From positions 54,974 through 118,973 of the forward strand of contig JTDE01001305.1 of NCBI GenBank assembly GCA_014338405.1: a DNA stretch of 64,000 nt. The letters are read 5' to 3'. The position numbers and the translations under genes were made by a program. The first letter of the stretch is position 1; the number at the start of each line of letters is the position of its first letter. Below the pieces are notes generated by a model. That model had not been told where the DNA came from. It made no database searches and saw nothing but the letters and a program-made list of their open reading frames with translations. The stretch is from Paragonimus skrjabini miyazakii. Lineage: Eukaryota; Platyhelminthes; Trematoda; Plagiorchiida; Troglotrematidae. Of this stretch, positions 46,701 through 59,300 are shown one piece after another.

Positions 46701-49700
46701 AATTTATGGTCCTAAGAGAATCTCTGTTATGGTAGAATTCGTAGCTGAAATAATTTGTCCATTTTGTATATTACATTGTGGTTTGTGGTGTGTACAAGCT
46801 TCTGTTTATCCACTTGGATAAGTTATAAATAGATTTATTTAGGCTCATTGAAAGATGAGCAAAATTTCACTGTTGCCTTCATGCTAGTCTCCTTCAGCTT
46901 TCGGACTCGCCAGAAGGAGAAGAACATCTTTCCAATGCAACTCAACTTGTTCGAAAATTTAATCGAACAAATTAGGCACTCTAACTTCTTAAAGGGTGGT
47001 GTTGACATAGTCCTAGATACGTCTTAGTTTGGCGTGTGGCTTGTGTTTTGAAGCCGCATAACTAATTGAAACACAAGTGGATTACATCCCCCCCCCATCC
47101 CGTATACGTAGGTTGTGGAGTTGGGTGCTGGTTTTCCAAATGCATAGCAGGAGGGGAATTTGACACAAGTGTTATCATTCTAATGGCGTGTGTGTGTGTG
47201 TGTACATATGTATATGGACGAACCAGGGTGATGTGAGTAGGATGGAATCCTCATACAGTCGACCAAGCACAGATACTCCCTTAGGAATTTAATCTGGTCT
47301 TGGTCACTTAGCTTTTCGATTAAAGTATGTGTGTGTGTGTATGTGTTGAAAAAGGATGAGTCACTTGTGGTAATGTGACCGACTTCAATTAATCCTCGTC
47401 ATCATCATTTCGTCTGTTTCGGTCAAGTCTGTCATCTCCCCCGTCCGATCACACTTCTGAGCATACTTTGTTGAATGGTGTATTTTCAACTGGACCGAAA
47501 TATCCCTTCGAACAGTTGCGTGCTTCATCTGCTATTCGGTCACAGGTAGGCGGGTTTAGACCGTAGATGACTGGTCAGTACTGCTGATGTCGTGTGAAAT
47601 TCGACCCGACGGTTCAACTACCATGAGAACGACGACAAGACATTGGTCAAAATTTCTCTCGGCCCATATTGGCAGCTATATCTTCATCGTTCCACCAAAT
47701 GAGGCTAAGGGTCAATCCCTCCGGCAGGCTCATCACAGTGGGATATTTTTCTAACGGGTTTCGAATGGAAACAGCGGGTAGCAGCCAATCATGTGAGTAT
47801 TTGGAACGGTGTACATTTATCTCAATTTTCCAGCGCATGGTACGGACTGACGTAAATAGGATTAATTACGTGGTGTCTGTGTTTGTGCTTACCACCAGGG
47901 GTGGACTGTGGACTTCACCGGTCTGATAATTAATAGACACGGTTTTGGTCTGCTAGGAGGTGTAACATTGCTTATCAAGGTGACCAGCAGGGTAAAAGCT
48001 TGAGGCGGACTTTGTGAACTTTACACCAACAACGACGACATGCTGTTCTGTCTATTTTATTCCATTCAAGGGATAGTTTCATCTCTGTTTGAATATTTTC
48101 GGTTACAGTAAAATCAACTGGGCAGTTTTTACAGTTGCTGGTGGAAGCTAAGGATAAACCAGACACGTGCTTCTTAGTGACGACTATCCCAAAGAATGTT
48201 GTAATTTTCATACATATAAAATCGTTGACAGTTTTCATCAGAACTAGCGATATGGTTTGGATCCAGTAGGTGTATGAAAAGAGCGTATTGTGGTCGAATC
48301 GGTCAACATCACGCTAGTACGTAGAACTACAGTGTACAGTCAAATATCAACATTGTGTGTATCGTCTGAACTGGGACTGTTACCATGATTTGGGGATATT
48401 TTCAACAAACTATTGGGAGACTCTATATTGCTACGCTGGATATATTTATACGGTATTCTTTGTGGACTGCTCGTATTCATTATCGATATTTATCCGATAC
48501 ACTATATTTCAGCTGAACCGGTTGGGCTGTCAAACTAGTCACCACGGCAACCCGGACCATAACCATGTAGTTACAGAAAATTTTTCCACACTGATCGATT
48601 CATATAAAGAATGTAGAATGACAATTAAACTTTTAGCAAACTCAGGCCCAGCCACTCAACAAAGTCTTATCCCACCCAAAATTGCTACTCATTGAAAAAC
48701 AATAAATTGAAAAGAGATTGGAAAAACTTGTCAGATTTCGAATTGTTTGTTCTTCGCCAGCATATGGCCCTTTCACTTATGTACCATGTGTACACCAATT
48801 TTATCACGAATTTCCCGTTACAGGCCACCCATAATCTAATGTGGATGGATTCAATAAGGAGTCCATGACAGGCGATCGTAAGCAAGGCCTGTACAAAATG
48901 GGTCCTCGTAGAAAATCATTAACACCTGTGTATTCTCCTAGTAAGGACACCTCCGATACTTTGACTCCTCAACATGGTGTACACTTTACAGCGGTCTGTG
49001 CTCCTGCAGTACTCCCAATGACACAGTGGCACAAGTTAGAACAGTTGTGTGGTACACAATTATACATCATTAACTAATTTGCCTTATGAGGCACACCAGA
49101 GTCTAACAATCACGCGTGTCGTTAGCCACACAATCTCAGCGCGTACACTGCTCTTGGTGTGCACGGCATGATAGTTTTGTCACTCTGTTGGCAAAGTTCA
49201 TCGACGAAAAAATAATTGTGTTAATCAAGAAAGGATTGCTTTTATTTATCACCGAATAGACGAGAAACCAAAACCGCTTACTATCAGACAACCAGACGTC
49301 TTGGGTGTACTTTGCATATCTGTCATGTGCAATTCGGTGTTGATTGTAAAACTGTGTATAATTGTGGACTGTTGAGTGAAATGGTTGATAAACTATTGGC
49401 TAGAAACGATGAATACCAAAATGGCATTCGAATCACAAACTGCACTTCATTTGGATAAGTACACTGCTCACAGACATGACCGTCTTCCTTTTACGGAACT
49501 GTTCCTTAGGTGCACGAACCTGGTGACATAATACAGCCTGTGAAAATGAATGCCAGCAAGCCGCTTTATTGGATGGTAGTTACAGCCAGGAAGAGTGTAA
49601 AGCTTTCCAGCCTTAATAGGATGTGCTTCTTTAGGTCAATTTGATGGATGCAATGCATTGAGTAAAACAATCTTGAGTTAATACCCTACAGATGACTATT

Positions 49701-51992
49701 ACCAAGTGTTTCAGCCTTTGCGTAACCGCTTGTCAATCTCGTTTTCCATTTCTACAGAGAATCAGTTATGAAAAATTCTAATCACCACTACTTACTGAAC
49801 CTACATACGGAATGACTGATATTGAAAAAATACGCAAACTCCAGTGCGTTTGGGTTGTATCTATTTAAGTTTTATTGAACAGATCATCAGACAGCAAAAG
49901 GTATGCTAGTTTTCAACTCTCAAACTGATGAGAAGGACGAAACGGGAACTGGGTGTTAGGAATACTGTGTAATAAGCTGATAGCTGTGATAGTTTACGTA
50001 AACAATTTCGTAATCAATGATTCCCCGGATTGAGCTTATCCAACAAGATTTTCACCATACCGGTGGGAGCAAAGAAGGAAAGCATTAACTGTGGACACGT
50101 TTATGACACATAAACTATGCTGTAAAATCATTCTTCACCCGAGTAGGGCATTTGGGTCTACAAAAATGGCTTCTACTCTGGAAGGGATATCTCCGCGAAG
50201 AGGACACATTCGATCGGTCCCGAGGTTGTCCACTTTACGGAAGGAGCACACAACTAACGTGAAGATGAACCATAAAATCACGAACAACAGATAACACTTA
50301 GACTCAGTCACAAGCAGCTACTTTCATTTACCTACCTATTCAGTTTGAACGGTACTGTGTGTACCCAGATAACACGCGAAGGTAGACAACTAGTCGATTA
50401 CATCTATCAAGAAGATCACCTGTCCAAAACGAACTATCATTCATTAGAATGCATGCAGTTCATTGATGGTCCACAGTTAACTAGATACCGTCGAAAAGAC
50501 GCCGCTTAGAAGTAGTGGTATTTTAAATTCCCACCTGACTTGTCTCCATCTAAGCGAAACTGCCTATAAGGTGTAGTTGGTTTGTGACTAGATCTCGATG
50601 ATCAGCGAAAATGATGCACTCAATAATGCTTTGATTATTCTTCAAGTTATTGTCTTCATGTATCTGATACATTAGTTGAAATGCACGAACACATTTCGTT
50701 GTGGAATCAGATGTGGTGTACCAACCGCTGAGTTCAACAAAGGTAACCATAGATAACAACCGTCCGTCAATCTGGTTATTTCTCTATTGCTCCTAAATTA
50801 TGGTCAAGTTTTTCACTTCTACCAGCAGTTAGTTTCTAAGTAACAAACGAATTTCAGTGTTTTAGGGATGGCAACGACTTAGTGTATAACCCAGCTCCCA
50901 TGTAGTGCCTCTCGACGCATTACGATAGATCAACTCCATTTATCCGAGTTCGACTCGTCCCGTTCTCACTTAGCATAGCTGACTATGTGACGATCTGTCT
51001 AGCACATCAGACAAAACATTTAGCTCCAACAACTCTGACTTGACTAACTTGTTGTCTGTGTATTATTTGTGTTCATTGCGTTACAAAACGGACGGTAACT
51101 GTAACCGATTTTACACTGTTTTTGTACCCGTTTGGCTTGCCAAAAGAACCATCAAGTCCTGAATTTTACTATCCCGTTTGAAGTGAACCTGGGCTGGACC
51201 CGACATACCAAGTTTAATGCGACAAACATGCAATCCAACGGATAATGCCATCGACTTCATTCGTACACAACTTTACAATCAGTTTGGCTATTAACCATAC
51301 TCTGTTACAATGGACTACACGGATAGTGAGGAGCAGACTGGTCATTGCAGAAGATGGCTGTTAATTTGTGATCAAATGCTTCTTGGATTTTCATAAATGC
51401 ATTTTTCACAGTATTAGCCTAAGTAAAAAGCCCAGATACGCTCTATTTTATACCGAGCTTCTTGGCGGGGGGTTTACTTAGGCAGTCATCAGATGTATAG
51501 TTGAAAATTTTATTCTGTGCAATTTCTGAGCGTACTGTGCGCATAACGACGTTTACTGGGGTGGACAAATTGTGGCAAGACATGGGATATATAAAGTGTT
51601 AGACAGTTTGCCAAACGTCGTCGCTAGAAAACAGCTGGAAAATATATTCAAAACATTAGTTTCCTTCGTTAAGATTCACTAATGAGAACAGAGGATAAAG
51701 TAGGGGCGAAATTTTCCTCGTTGCTTGTGTCAATTTCAGTTGATTTGGATGAAAAAACGTTTGAACTACAACGGTTCTGTAGGTTTTACGTATGCTGCCG
51801 AGGGAACTAAATCAAATGTACACATCTCAATGTATGGTTACACTCTCGTTGTTTAACTATATTATCGCTTCAAGTAAGCTTTACCATACAATACTTATTT
51901 TAATCAAAATTACAGAAACCGGCTGATCCTTAAGTGTGTTCCATGATTTACACATTGACATTAGTTACGAAAAGCGCTGAGTTGTAGTACTA
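43746..51992. other. No gene recognised
   Basis: Long non-coding stretch with GT tracts at 47188-47203 and 47328-47345. A GC-rich patch lies at about 46260-46435 (see findings). Frames up to 115 codons (43808-44155 minus, 48357-48695 plus) show no known domains. Confidence 0.45.
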
Positions 51993-52749
51993 CGAGGGGG
52001 AGTCAAAAAGTAATGCCAATGTTTTTAATTCTGGTAAAGTTTTTCATAAAATTACCTGAATTTTTTCTCAGTTATAAATGATTATATCATTTACGTTACG
52101 TAATAGTTTGTTTCTTACTATTCATGTTTTTAGACTCACAAGGAAAATTCAAAATGGATGCCGCCGTAGAGTTGCTTCAAAAACAAAGAGCAGTGATTGA
52201 ATTCCTTGTTGCTGAGGGAGAAACCCCCATGAACATTCACAGACGATTAACAAATGTGTTTGAGGACAATACTGTAGATTATAGCAATGTATGCAGGTGG
52301 GTCCGTCGTTTGAAGGATGAAAAGGTGGGATCTATGAGCGTAGCCGATAAATCCCGTTCTGGCCGTCCATCCGCATTTGTCAATCCTGCCACCATTCGGG
52401 TGGACAACTTTACGGCATCCTCCATACTCACCAGATTTAGCGCCTTCAGATTATCACCTCTTCGGCCTCATGAAAGAGGGTTTGAGAGGCAAACATTATT
52501 CCATTGACGAGGAAGTGAAAACCACAGTGAAGAAGTGGTTCAAAGAACAGACAACAAAATTTTACGAGGTAGGGATACATGCGCTCATTCGAAGGTGGAA
52601 CGTTGCTATTAAGCGTAACGGTGACTATGTTGAGGAGTAGGGATGTGATCCACAGAAGACCAGCTTTATTTTGATGTATACTACATGTTCCTGTGTTGGT
52701 AATTATATCTGTCCGAAATAAAATGGCATTACTTTTTGACTCCCCAAAG
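51993..52749 (+). mobile_element. Internally deleted mariner-type DNA transposon
   Basis: Terminal inverted repeats share the core GGGGAGTCAAAAAGTAATGC (left from about 51997, right ending at 52749 on the other strand). TA duplicates flank at 51991-51992 and 52750-52751, as expected for Tc1/mariner elements. The element is 757 bp, against about 1.3 kb for a complete mariner. Only the two ends of the transposase frame remain. It cannot mobilise itself, but its ends look usable by a transposase supplied in trans. Confidence 0.93.
52154..52640 (+). pseudogene. Mariner transposase remnant (centre deleted, frame shifted)
   Basis: The frame begins MDAAVELLQKQRAVIEFLVA. It carries the N-terminal helix-turn-helix DNA-binding region and the segment DKSRSGRPSAFVNPATIRVD. 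At about 52400-52408 it jumps, one base out of frame, into the C-terminal part: HPPYSPDLAPSDYHLFG, the block that holds the third catalytic aspartate, then the end at GDYVEE and TAG (52638-52640). Family members are about 345 residues; about 160 remain. The middle, with the first two catalytic aspartates, is gone, so no transposition activity is possible. ATG 52154 fits the family N-terminus better than the in-frame ATG at 52124. Confidence 0.92.
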
Positions 52750-55186
52750 TATAAAACTTATCAGTTAAAATTTATTTAGGTGTCACGAAGTACGCGGGGT
52801 TCTCATAGATATGACACGCTGTATAGTGATAAATCGTGCGAGTGACACATTTTCAATACAATATAACAAACATCATGTGAATTACAACATTCAGCTGGTT
52901 ATCTCCATTCGAACGAAGTCATTTGTTGTGGTTATGCCAAACATATTCATTGAGATAATCAAAGATTAAGGGATGTCTGAGCTAGTCGGATATCGGCATG
53001 ACCAAGAATAATCAGAAAAATCTTTTCTTGCTCAACTACTATCGGTAGATGTCATCTGCCAGACTAAAGACTTCATGAGGAGTCAGAATGCTGGTTTGAA
53101 AAGCTATGTTTTGTGACGGCAAACAGCAACCAATGGATTTTTGCTTTCTCAATACTACGACGACAAAAAAAAACAAATAAGCTAACTACTGTTTACTTAT
53201 TTACCATTCATTCCGAAGAGCAACATATACAACTTGATTGAAAAAAAGAACAAACGATGATATCAGAAAGAAACAGTAAAAATGGGGGAAAATTCCAAGC
53301 ATGCTGGCTGTCATGTGTAAGGCAGTGCATGAACAATAACATGAAGCAAATGACAAGTTTTTGTATCAAAGTAGTAAATTTGGATAACTTCACGGTCATT
53401 CAAGGAAGGTGGTTCATATAGTATATTAAAGAGTACAAGTATAAAAGTGATTTCGCAAAATCAAAGGTTCTTTAATACATCGGATTGTTAGCATAGTTCA
53501 GAGTTATTCATCAAGGCGGGAAAATGTTAATTCATAGCAAGCCATCTGTTAAAACAGGGGTGATAATCAACGCTAACTTCCTTGTATAAATATATCATAA
53601 ATTTTCTGGAAATCCGGAATAGTTCGTAAGTGAAAATCAGCAGCTGTATTGTCCGAGAAGTTCCAGTGGACGAATAGTATTGCATAAAGAAGGATACATG
53701 ATTCCACGAAATGTGATAATCACAAGAATGTAAGAGAATGAAAATGTGCGGCAGCCCATAGTATGGAGGATTGGTTGAATGGTTGTATTATGAAAGTCAG
53801 TCCATACAAGTCCAGCCAAAAATTGTCAGCAAAATTTCAGTTTAGCTTACAGTATAGGCGAATTGATAGCATACTGTTTATGGAGTTCGAATCACCAACT
53901 AATATGAATCATAGACAACACCAGTTTTTAGTTACCGACATTTTTTTAGTGCTTTCACAGTTCGATATAAGGGTAGGAAAGAGAGCCATTTTTATATGAC
54001 CTATACAATCCGGTAGTACTTGTATTTAGTTAGAGTTTCATAGTAACTTTCGATGTGGATCAACTTCCGTCAGTCTGCACTGAATCCTTCTTTTCATTGT
54101 CCCTCTTGAATGTTTAATTGTAGACCACCATATCTGGTTACCATGGCCTCGTGAGCTGTGAAAACCTTCAGCTTTTAATACAGAGGTAAAAGCCAGCACT
54201 GCACCTTCAAAGTAAAGCAAATCTGATTTACACCGCATGCTCATATATGTTGCCAATATGGTAAAACCTTGGACTGTACACATATGCGCATGAATTACTG
54301 TTCGATTACGTACATGCCACTCCTGACGACAGTGGGACAGATGTATCTCTCAAACATCGTGCACATGTCGTTTCATTTGAATAATGGTTCAGCCACAGTA
54401 GGTGTACATTCTCTGAGCATCACTATTCGGTTTGAATACAATCACTTATTACTGTTTTGTCGTAACAGGTAAACAATTCCCTCAACTTAGATGCACGTAC
54501 TTATCGGTTATGGTATACAAGAACCACGCTGTTGTGGATAACAGCAGAAGTACTGCCTGTACAACTAATTCTTAAGAGTTGTTCTCCATCATATGAATGA
54601 CTTCACACATTTGGGTAATGCTCAAGCATAGTGTACAACCTTAAACCAAAGTTTGCTACTAGCTATAAACAACCCAGGTAATATATGGGAGATTTTCCTA
54701 TTTCTTCTAACGGTAGAAATATTCTCACAAACAAGGCGGGACCTTGTGAAGAGAACAAGGTATGCTGGTTGGCCCTGTGTGGACAAGATCTATCAAAAAG
54801 GAATATTTAAACTGTCAACATTGCAAAAGTTTGTTCGCTATGATTGTCAACTTATTAACAGCTGGGTGTCACTTTAAGGGAGACAATCCTAAAACAAACT
54901 CACAGATTTTATTCAATGTCTATTACTTAGATTCATGAATTTCGTTATCATTGTTCACATGCAGATCATATAAGCAGGAGTGCATAAAAAACAAACATCT
55001 TTTAGGGCTCGCCTCTTGTTCGTCGGTTTAAACAATATTTTATCTATTTAGTTCAATATTCAAATCCAGAGATGCACCATTCATGTATCGAATTTAAAAA
55101 AAGCAGTTTCACGCATACATACACACACTGGTTTCACATAAGAACTATCTACCAAACTACCAGAACCATATCCGTGTTTGATTTTT

Positions 55187-55190
<4 letters not shown>

Positions 55191-55227
<37 letters not shown>
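55191..55227. repeat. (CT)n(CA)n compound microsatellite
   Basis: Ten CT units run directly into eight CA units. Confidence 0.98.
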
Positions 55228-55939
55228 TTGCATTCATATAGAAACGTACGTACATATACATGCGCACACAGCGGACCGACTGTCGCCTCTAAGACAACGT
55301 TAATTTATCTAAATGTTCATCACGCTCACTGTTGCTGGAATACCGTATTGATATAGATTAATTAAGACCCTGCTTTGGAGGGGGGGGGGCAGATCGGAGT
55401 ATTGGGTATAGATCTAGTCCAATCAGCGATGGTGTGAAGATGCACATATATACACTGGGGGACAAGTAACCGCAGGAATACACACACATACGTTAGTTAG
55501 TTTGTGAGCTCGCACAGTTGTGTTGTCCAAGTGCATGGCTGCTTTCAGCCCGTTCCGGCCATACATAAATGCACGTACATCAATGTGTATATATATGCGT
55601 GTGCTGCAACTGGAGGATATGCGTCAAGCTAGAAGCATATTGGAGAAAGTCACAACGTTGCCTTTACGGTCATCATTCACTCAGTTATTCATTCGTTCGT
55701 TCCGCTGTTCGCTTGTTTCCTCATTCGCACCAACGTGTTCATTTGCTTGCTCACAAGCGACCGCCTGCTCCAGCACCTCCCCACCGAAAATTTGTCAATC
55801 CGGACCTGTCCAGCAGACAATGTCGCTCTCTTCCTCTATTGTGGCGCAGTTACGGCGTGCAGAATTGCTTTTTGCCTTTTTCTCGCTTTCTCAGAGAAGT
55901 TATTCTGAGGAAGTGGATGTTTTGTGAGTGGATAAATAG

Positions 55940-55960
55940 GTGTGTGTGTGTGTGTGTGTG
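55940..55960. repeat. (GT)n microsatellite
   Basis: Ten GT units. Confidence 0.97.
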
Positions 55961-56099
55961 CGGACGGACGAATGGACGACGAAACATCGGGATGAAATTA
56001 ATTACTGTTTGATCCGCTTCGTAGCCGAATTTGAAGAGGGACAAAAGTAAAGGTTTCGTGAGCAGTCACATACAAAGTCAACTGATTTGAATTTTATTT

Positions 56100-56370
56100 C
56101 TGATAAGTAGTAGGGGATTTTTTTTCCATATAGATTGAACAGCACCCACAAGGGATCAACTTTGAGAGAAGTCCTAGTCAAGGAGTCATCGATTGGAATT
56201 AACAGAACAGTTACTGTGTCTCCTTTCGAGACGATCGGGCAATCTGAACACTACTCACAAGCGAAAGTGGTTGAGTATTCACGTATGATAATTCGGTCGC
56301 GCTTTATATGGGGTCAATGGCACAGTGGTCAACAAGGTTGCCTCATGAACAGCGTGGCCGGAGTTCTGAC
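56100..56370. mobile_element. Inverted composite ribozyme-SINE, 3'-truncated
   Basis: 56100-56151 is an inverted tail plus linker start (CTGATAAGTAGTAGGGGATT ... GATTGAACAGCACCCACAA). From 56152 the forward head follows (CAACTTTGAGAGAAGTCC) with A box TGGCACAGTGG. The copy stops in the B-box region, before the ribozyme. The order is again inverted upstream tail, then the next unit's head. Confidence 0.85.
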
Positions 56371-59300
56371 ATCTGTACATTTTCATAACCCCTTGTGAAT
56401 GACAAAAAGTACGGCAATATATCGCGAATTATTCCCAGCTTGATTGAATTAAACCTCCAGCAAATGATAAAGATACAACCATTACTTAACGGTTCATATA
56501 TTTATGTTTTCACGAAAGGTGAACACTTTCAGCTGTTTGTCCAAAATATTTGTTACATGATTGTATAGAAAAATGTTGCTCCACAAATATCCTGTTTGTT
56601 ATTACAAACAACCTTATTGTACAGTTTTGGATGCTTCACAGCGCATATGAGAGATGACTACCTTTATTTTGACTAACCCGAACCAACTGAATGGGCCTCA
56701 AACTCACGGCCTTGGCTATCAGGTTTGCTGAAACGGAGGAAAACATATGGCTGTATTCTTGCCCAAAATTGATATCAAAGCAATTCAGGCAACAAAAGAA
56801 TGAGATTGTTATAACAATTGCAGTCGATTCATGCAACCTGAAATGTTGAGGGTGGATGCAAAATTCCTAATCGTCTTTATCTCATTCTATTCTAAGTTGT
56901 GCATAGGTTTGTCCTTCCTCTGTGTACTTAACATATAAACTAGTTGAGAAGTTTTAATCTCCAGTTCAGTATTATTAAACCACTATTGTCTGGTTCATCA
57001 GTGATGACAAATGTTTTGAAAAAGTAACTTAGTGTGATTCGTTAGTCATAGCTAACCACACATTGATTCATGGAATTTACAGTCAAGTTATAAATCGGAA
57101 CAGGCTGAAAGTTATTATTCACACACGCTTTTGTGTTTCACCGTTACTGTCATTTTCAACCTTGAGTTGTACCTGTGTTTACTGCGGCTAAGGTCGCTTT
57201 GGATCCTGACAATAGTCCACTGAGTAGGGGAGTAAGTATTAGGTGCAAATGTGTAAATAAGTAGAGAAGGGGGGGGTAGTGAAGAATCAGCAACCGAATG
57301 AAACGAACTCACTTATGGAATACTTTAAAAAAGTAAGGTAAGATGTCAGCAATCTTGCTGATAGAAGCTCTTCACTGACTGTGAAACACTGTTATGTCCG
57401 ACAGATTTCGTCAACCAGCAGTGTTGATAGTTGCGAACTCCACAACCTACTAAACGGCACCTATAAACGCCACACAGGTGGTTAACCAAAACTTTCCTAT
57501 TCCAGGACCATGTCACCGCTTGGATACCTTGGGAATTTTTTCATTCATCAGTAGGCACATTGAATAAAGCATGATGCAATAGATACTCTAGCAGAATACA
57601 GAACATATGACTTGATTAGCGAACTCTTCAGGTTTACACTATTTCTACTTCATGGTTCAAAAGGAGAAATCCACGAGTAGAACAATGTTATTAGTGAAGC
57701 AGACTGGGAAACAGTAATCCTAAAGGTGTGAATACGGCTAGGTAGGCACATAATCCTTGGTTGATCGGGTGATAGGACAGAGCTCCACCCCTACCCCTAC
57801 AAATGCAATGCAACAATTGATTGGTAGCATAAGTGATAGACGTTAGCAACTTCACTGTGCCGGAATGTTTGTCATGATCGAGTTAGTAGAAGATCCAACC
57901 TGATGGCACGAATATGTCTGAATTCTGCTTTCGATTGAAACTACTGAGGATGCCATCAAGAATTGTACGAATGGGTCGACACAGATTAGACACACATGGA
58001 AGGTGAATGGATGCAACCTCCGTATTAGGGAGTTCATTCGATAGTTTTCGTCGAGCACACTGCTCCTGAGTTGCTGGTACTTCCAGGTTCAGAAACGAGG
58101 GTGGTGGTTAGATTTTGTAAACTGCATCAAGTTGTCCGGAGGTAGTTCATTCAATCGGGCCGTAATCGGATTCCAGAGTGTGATACGTATAATCAAACCT
58201 CTCGTTTAAAAGTGGACTCAGAGTCTACTGCATTCTTAGACGTGCACAATGAGAACAACTGCGTTAGTTTATTTAACAGTTAACGACGGATTCTACCTCA
58301 CTTAGCTAAGTTGTCTAATCTGAAACTTCTGAAACTTCGTTCAGTATTACAATGCTGATTTTATATACAGCTAACTTTGCCAAAATAAGTTGTGCTATTC
58401 TAAAGTCATAGAAGATAGTGAAAATAATGTGCAATATTTTATCGCATCAGTTAAGAACGAATTACATTTCTAGAATAGAAAACAAAAACGGTTGAGGAAC
58501 TCCAATCACTGAATGTTATGTTTTCGATTTTCGAGAAGAGATCAACTGGGTTGAATGTTCACTTTAGCGCATGAATCCCAAAAACAAAACACAGATGACA
58601 TTTTGTCTGTGTGGCTAAAGGACTGTGAAAAGAATCACCGCTTTAGGGATAAAGCCATTGGCGTGGTCTTTCGTTGATACTGTATGAATAGCCGTGTGTC
58701 ACAAAGCCACAGGTGTACAATTCATTCTTATCCAAGGTCTGGTAACTATTCCACTGCTGTTACAAGTTGGGAGCTGCTTGACTCATGATAAACCGTGTGG
58801 TGGATAGTAAGAAGAGAGAGGGAGGCCCAGAATTTAAGCACTACTAAACCATAGATAATCACCTGTCGTTTCGTACAGCTGAATGTAACTTAATACAAAT
58901 TCAAAACTTTTACTGTACTGGAGGCAGATAGCTGAACACTACTACATGTGACCAGAATCTGAAATATTTCGTTTCGAAAAGTCTTCATCTATCTCCAAAT
59001 TGCTCCCTAATACCTGCGAAAACTAAGTTAATGTACGGGTTGCCACCTAGATCATTTTGGACGGTTAACACTAAAAACAATAATGATCACCTCGCTGATG
59101 AGCCGTTACGGTAAACCAAATAGGTAAACTTGTGGTCCCTATCTTCCGTAGGGGATTATCGCAATTGAAAAACACCAAGATGTACGACGAACCAAATCAC
59201 AACTCATTGTTTACTATGGTATCAATAAAGATGACCTATATTGGGACGATTCTCTGAGTACAGTCGAAATGTGAGGGCGCCTTAAGTTAGTATTTACACT

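Larger units (their letters stand above)
52752..56099. other. No gene recognised; microsatellites
   Basis: (TC)n(CA)n at 55191-55227 and (GT)n at 55940-55960 lie on either side of a somewhat GC-richer stretch (about 55480-55900). Overlapping frames of 135 and 147 codons occur there without recognisable domains. It could be an untranslated exon or promoter region of a neighbouring gene, but nothing proves it. Confidence 0.4.

Noticed and set aside
55520..56012. Overlapping 135- and 147-codon frames
   Set aside because: The two frames overlap each other. The longer runs into a GT microsatellite, composition is low-complexity, and no domain is visible.
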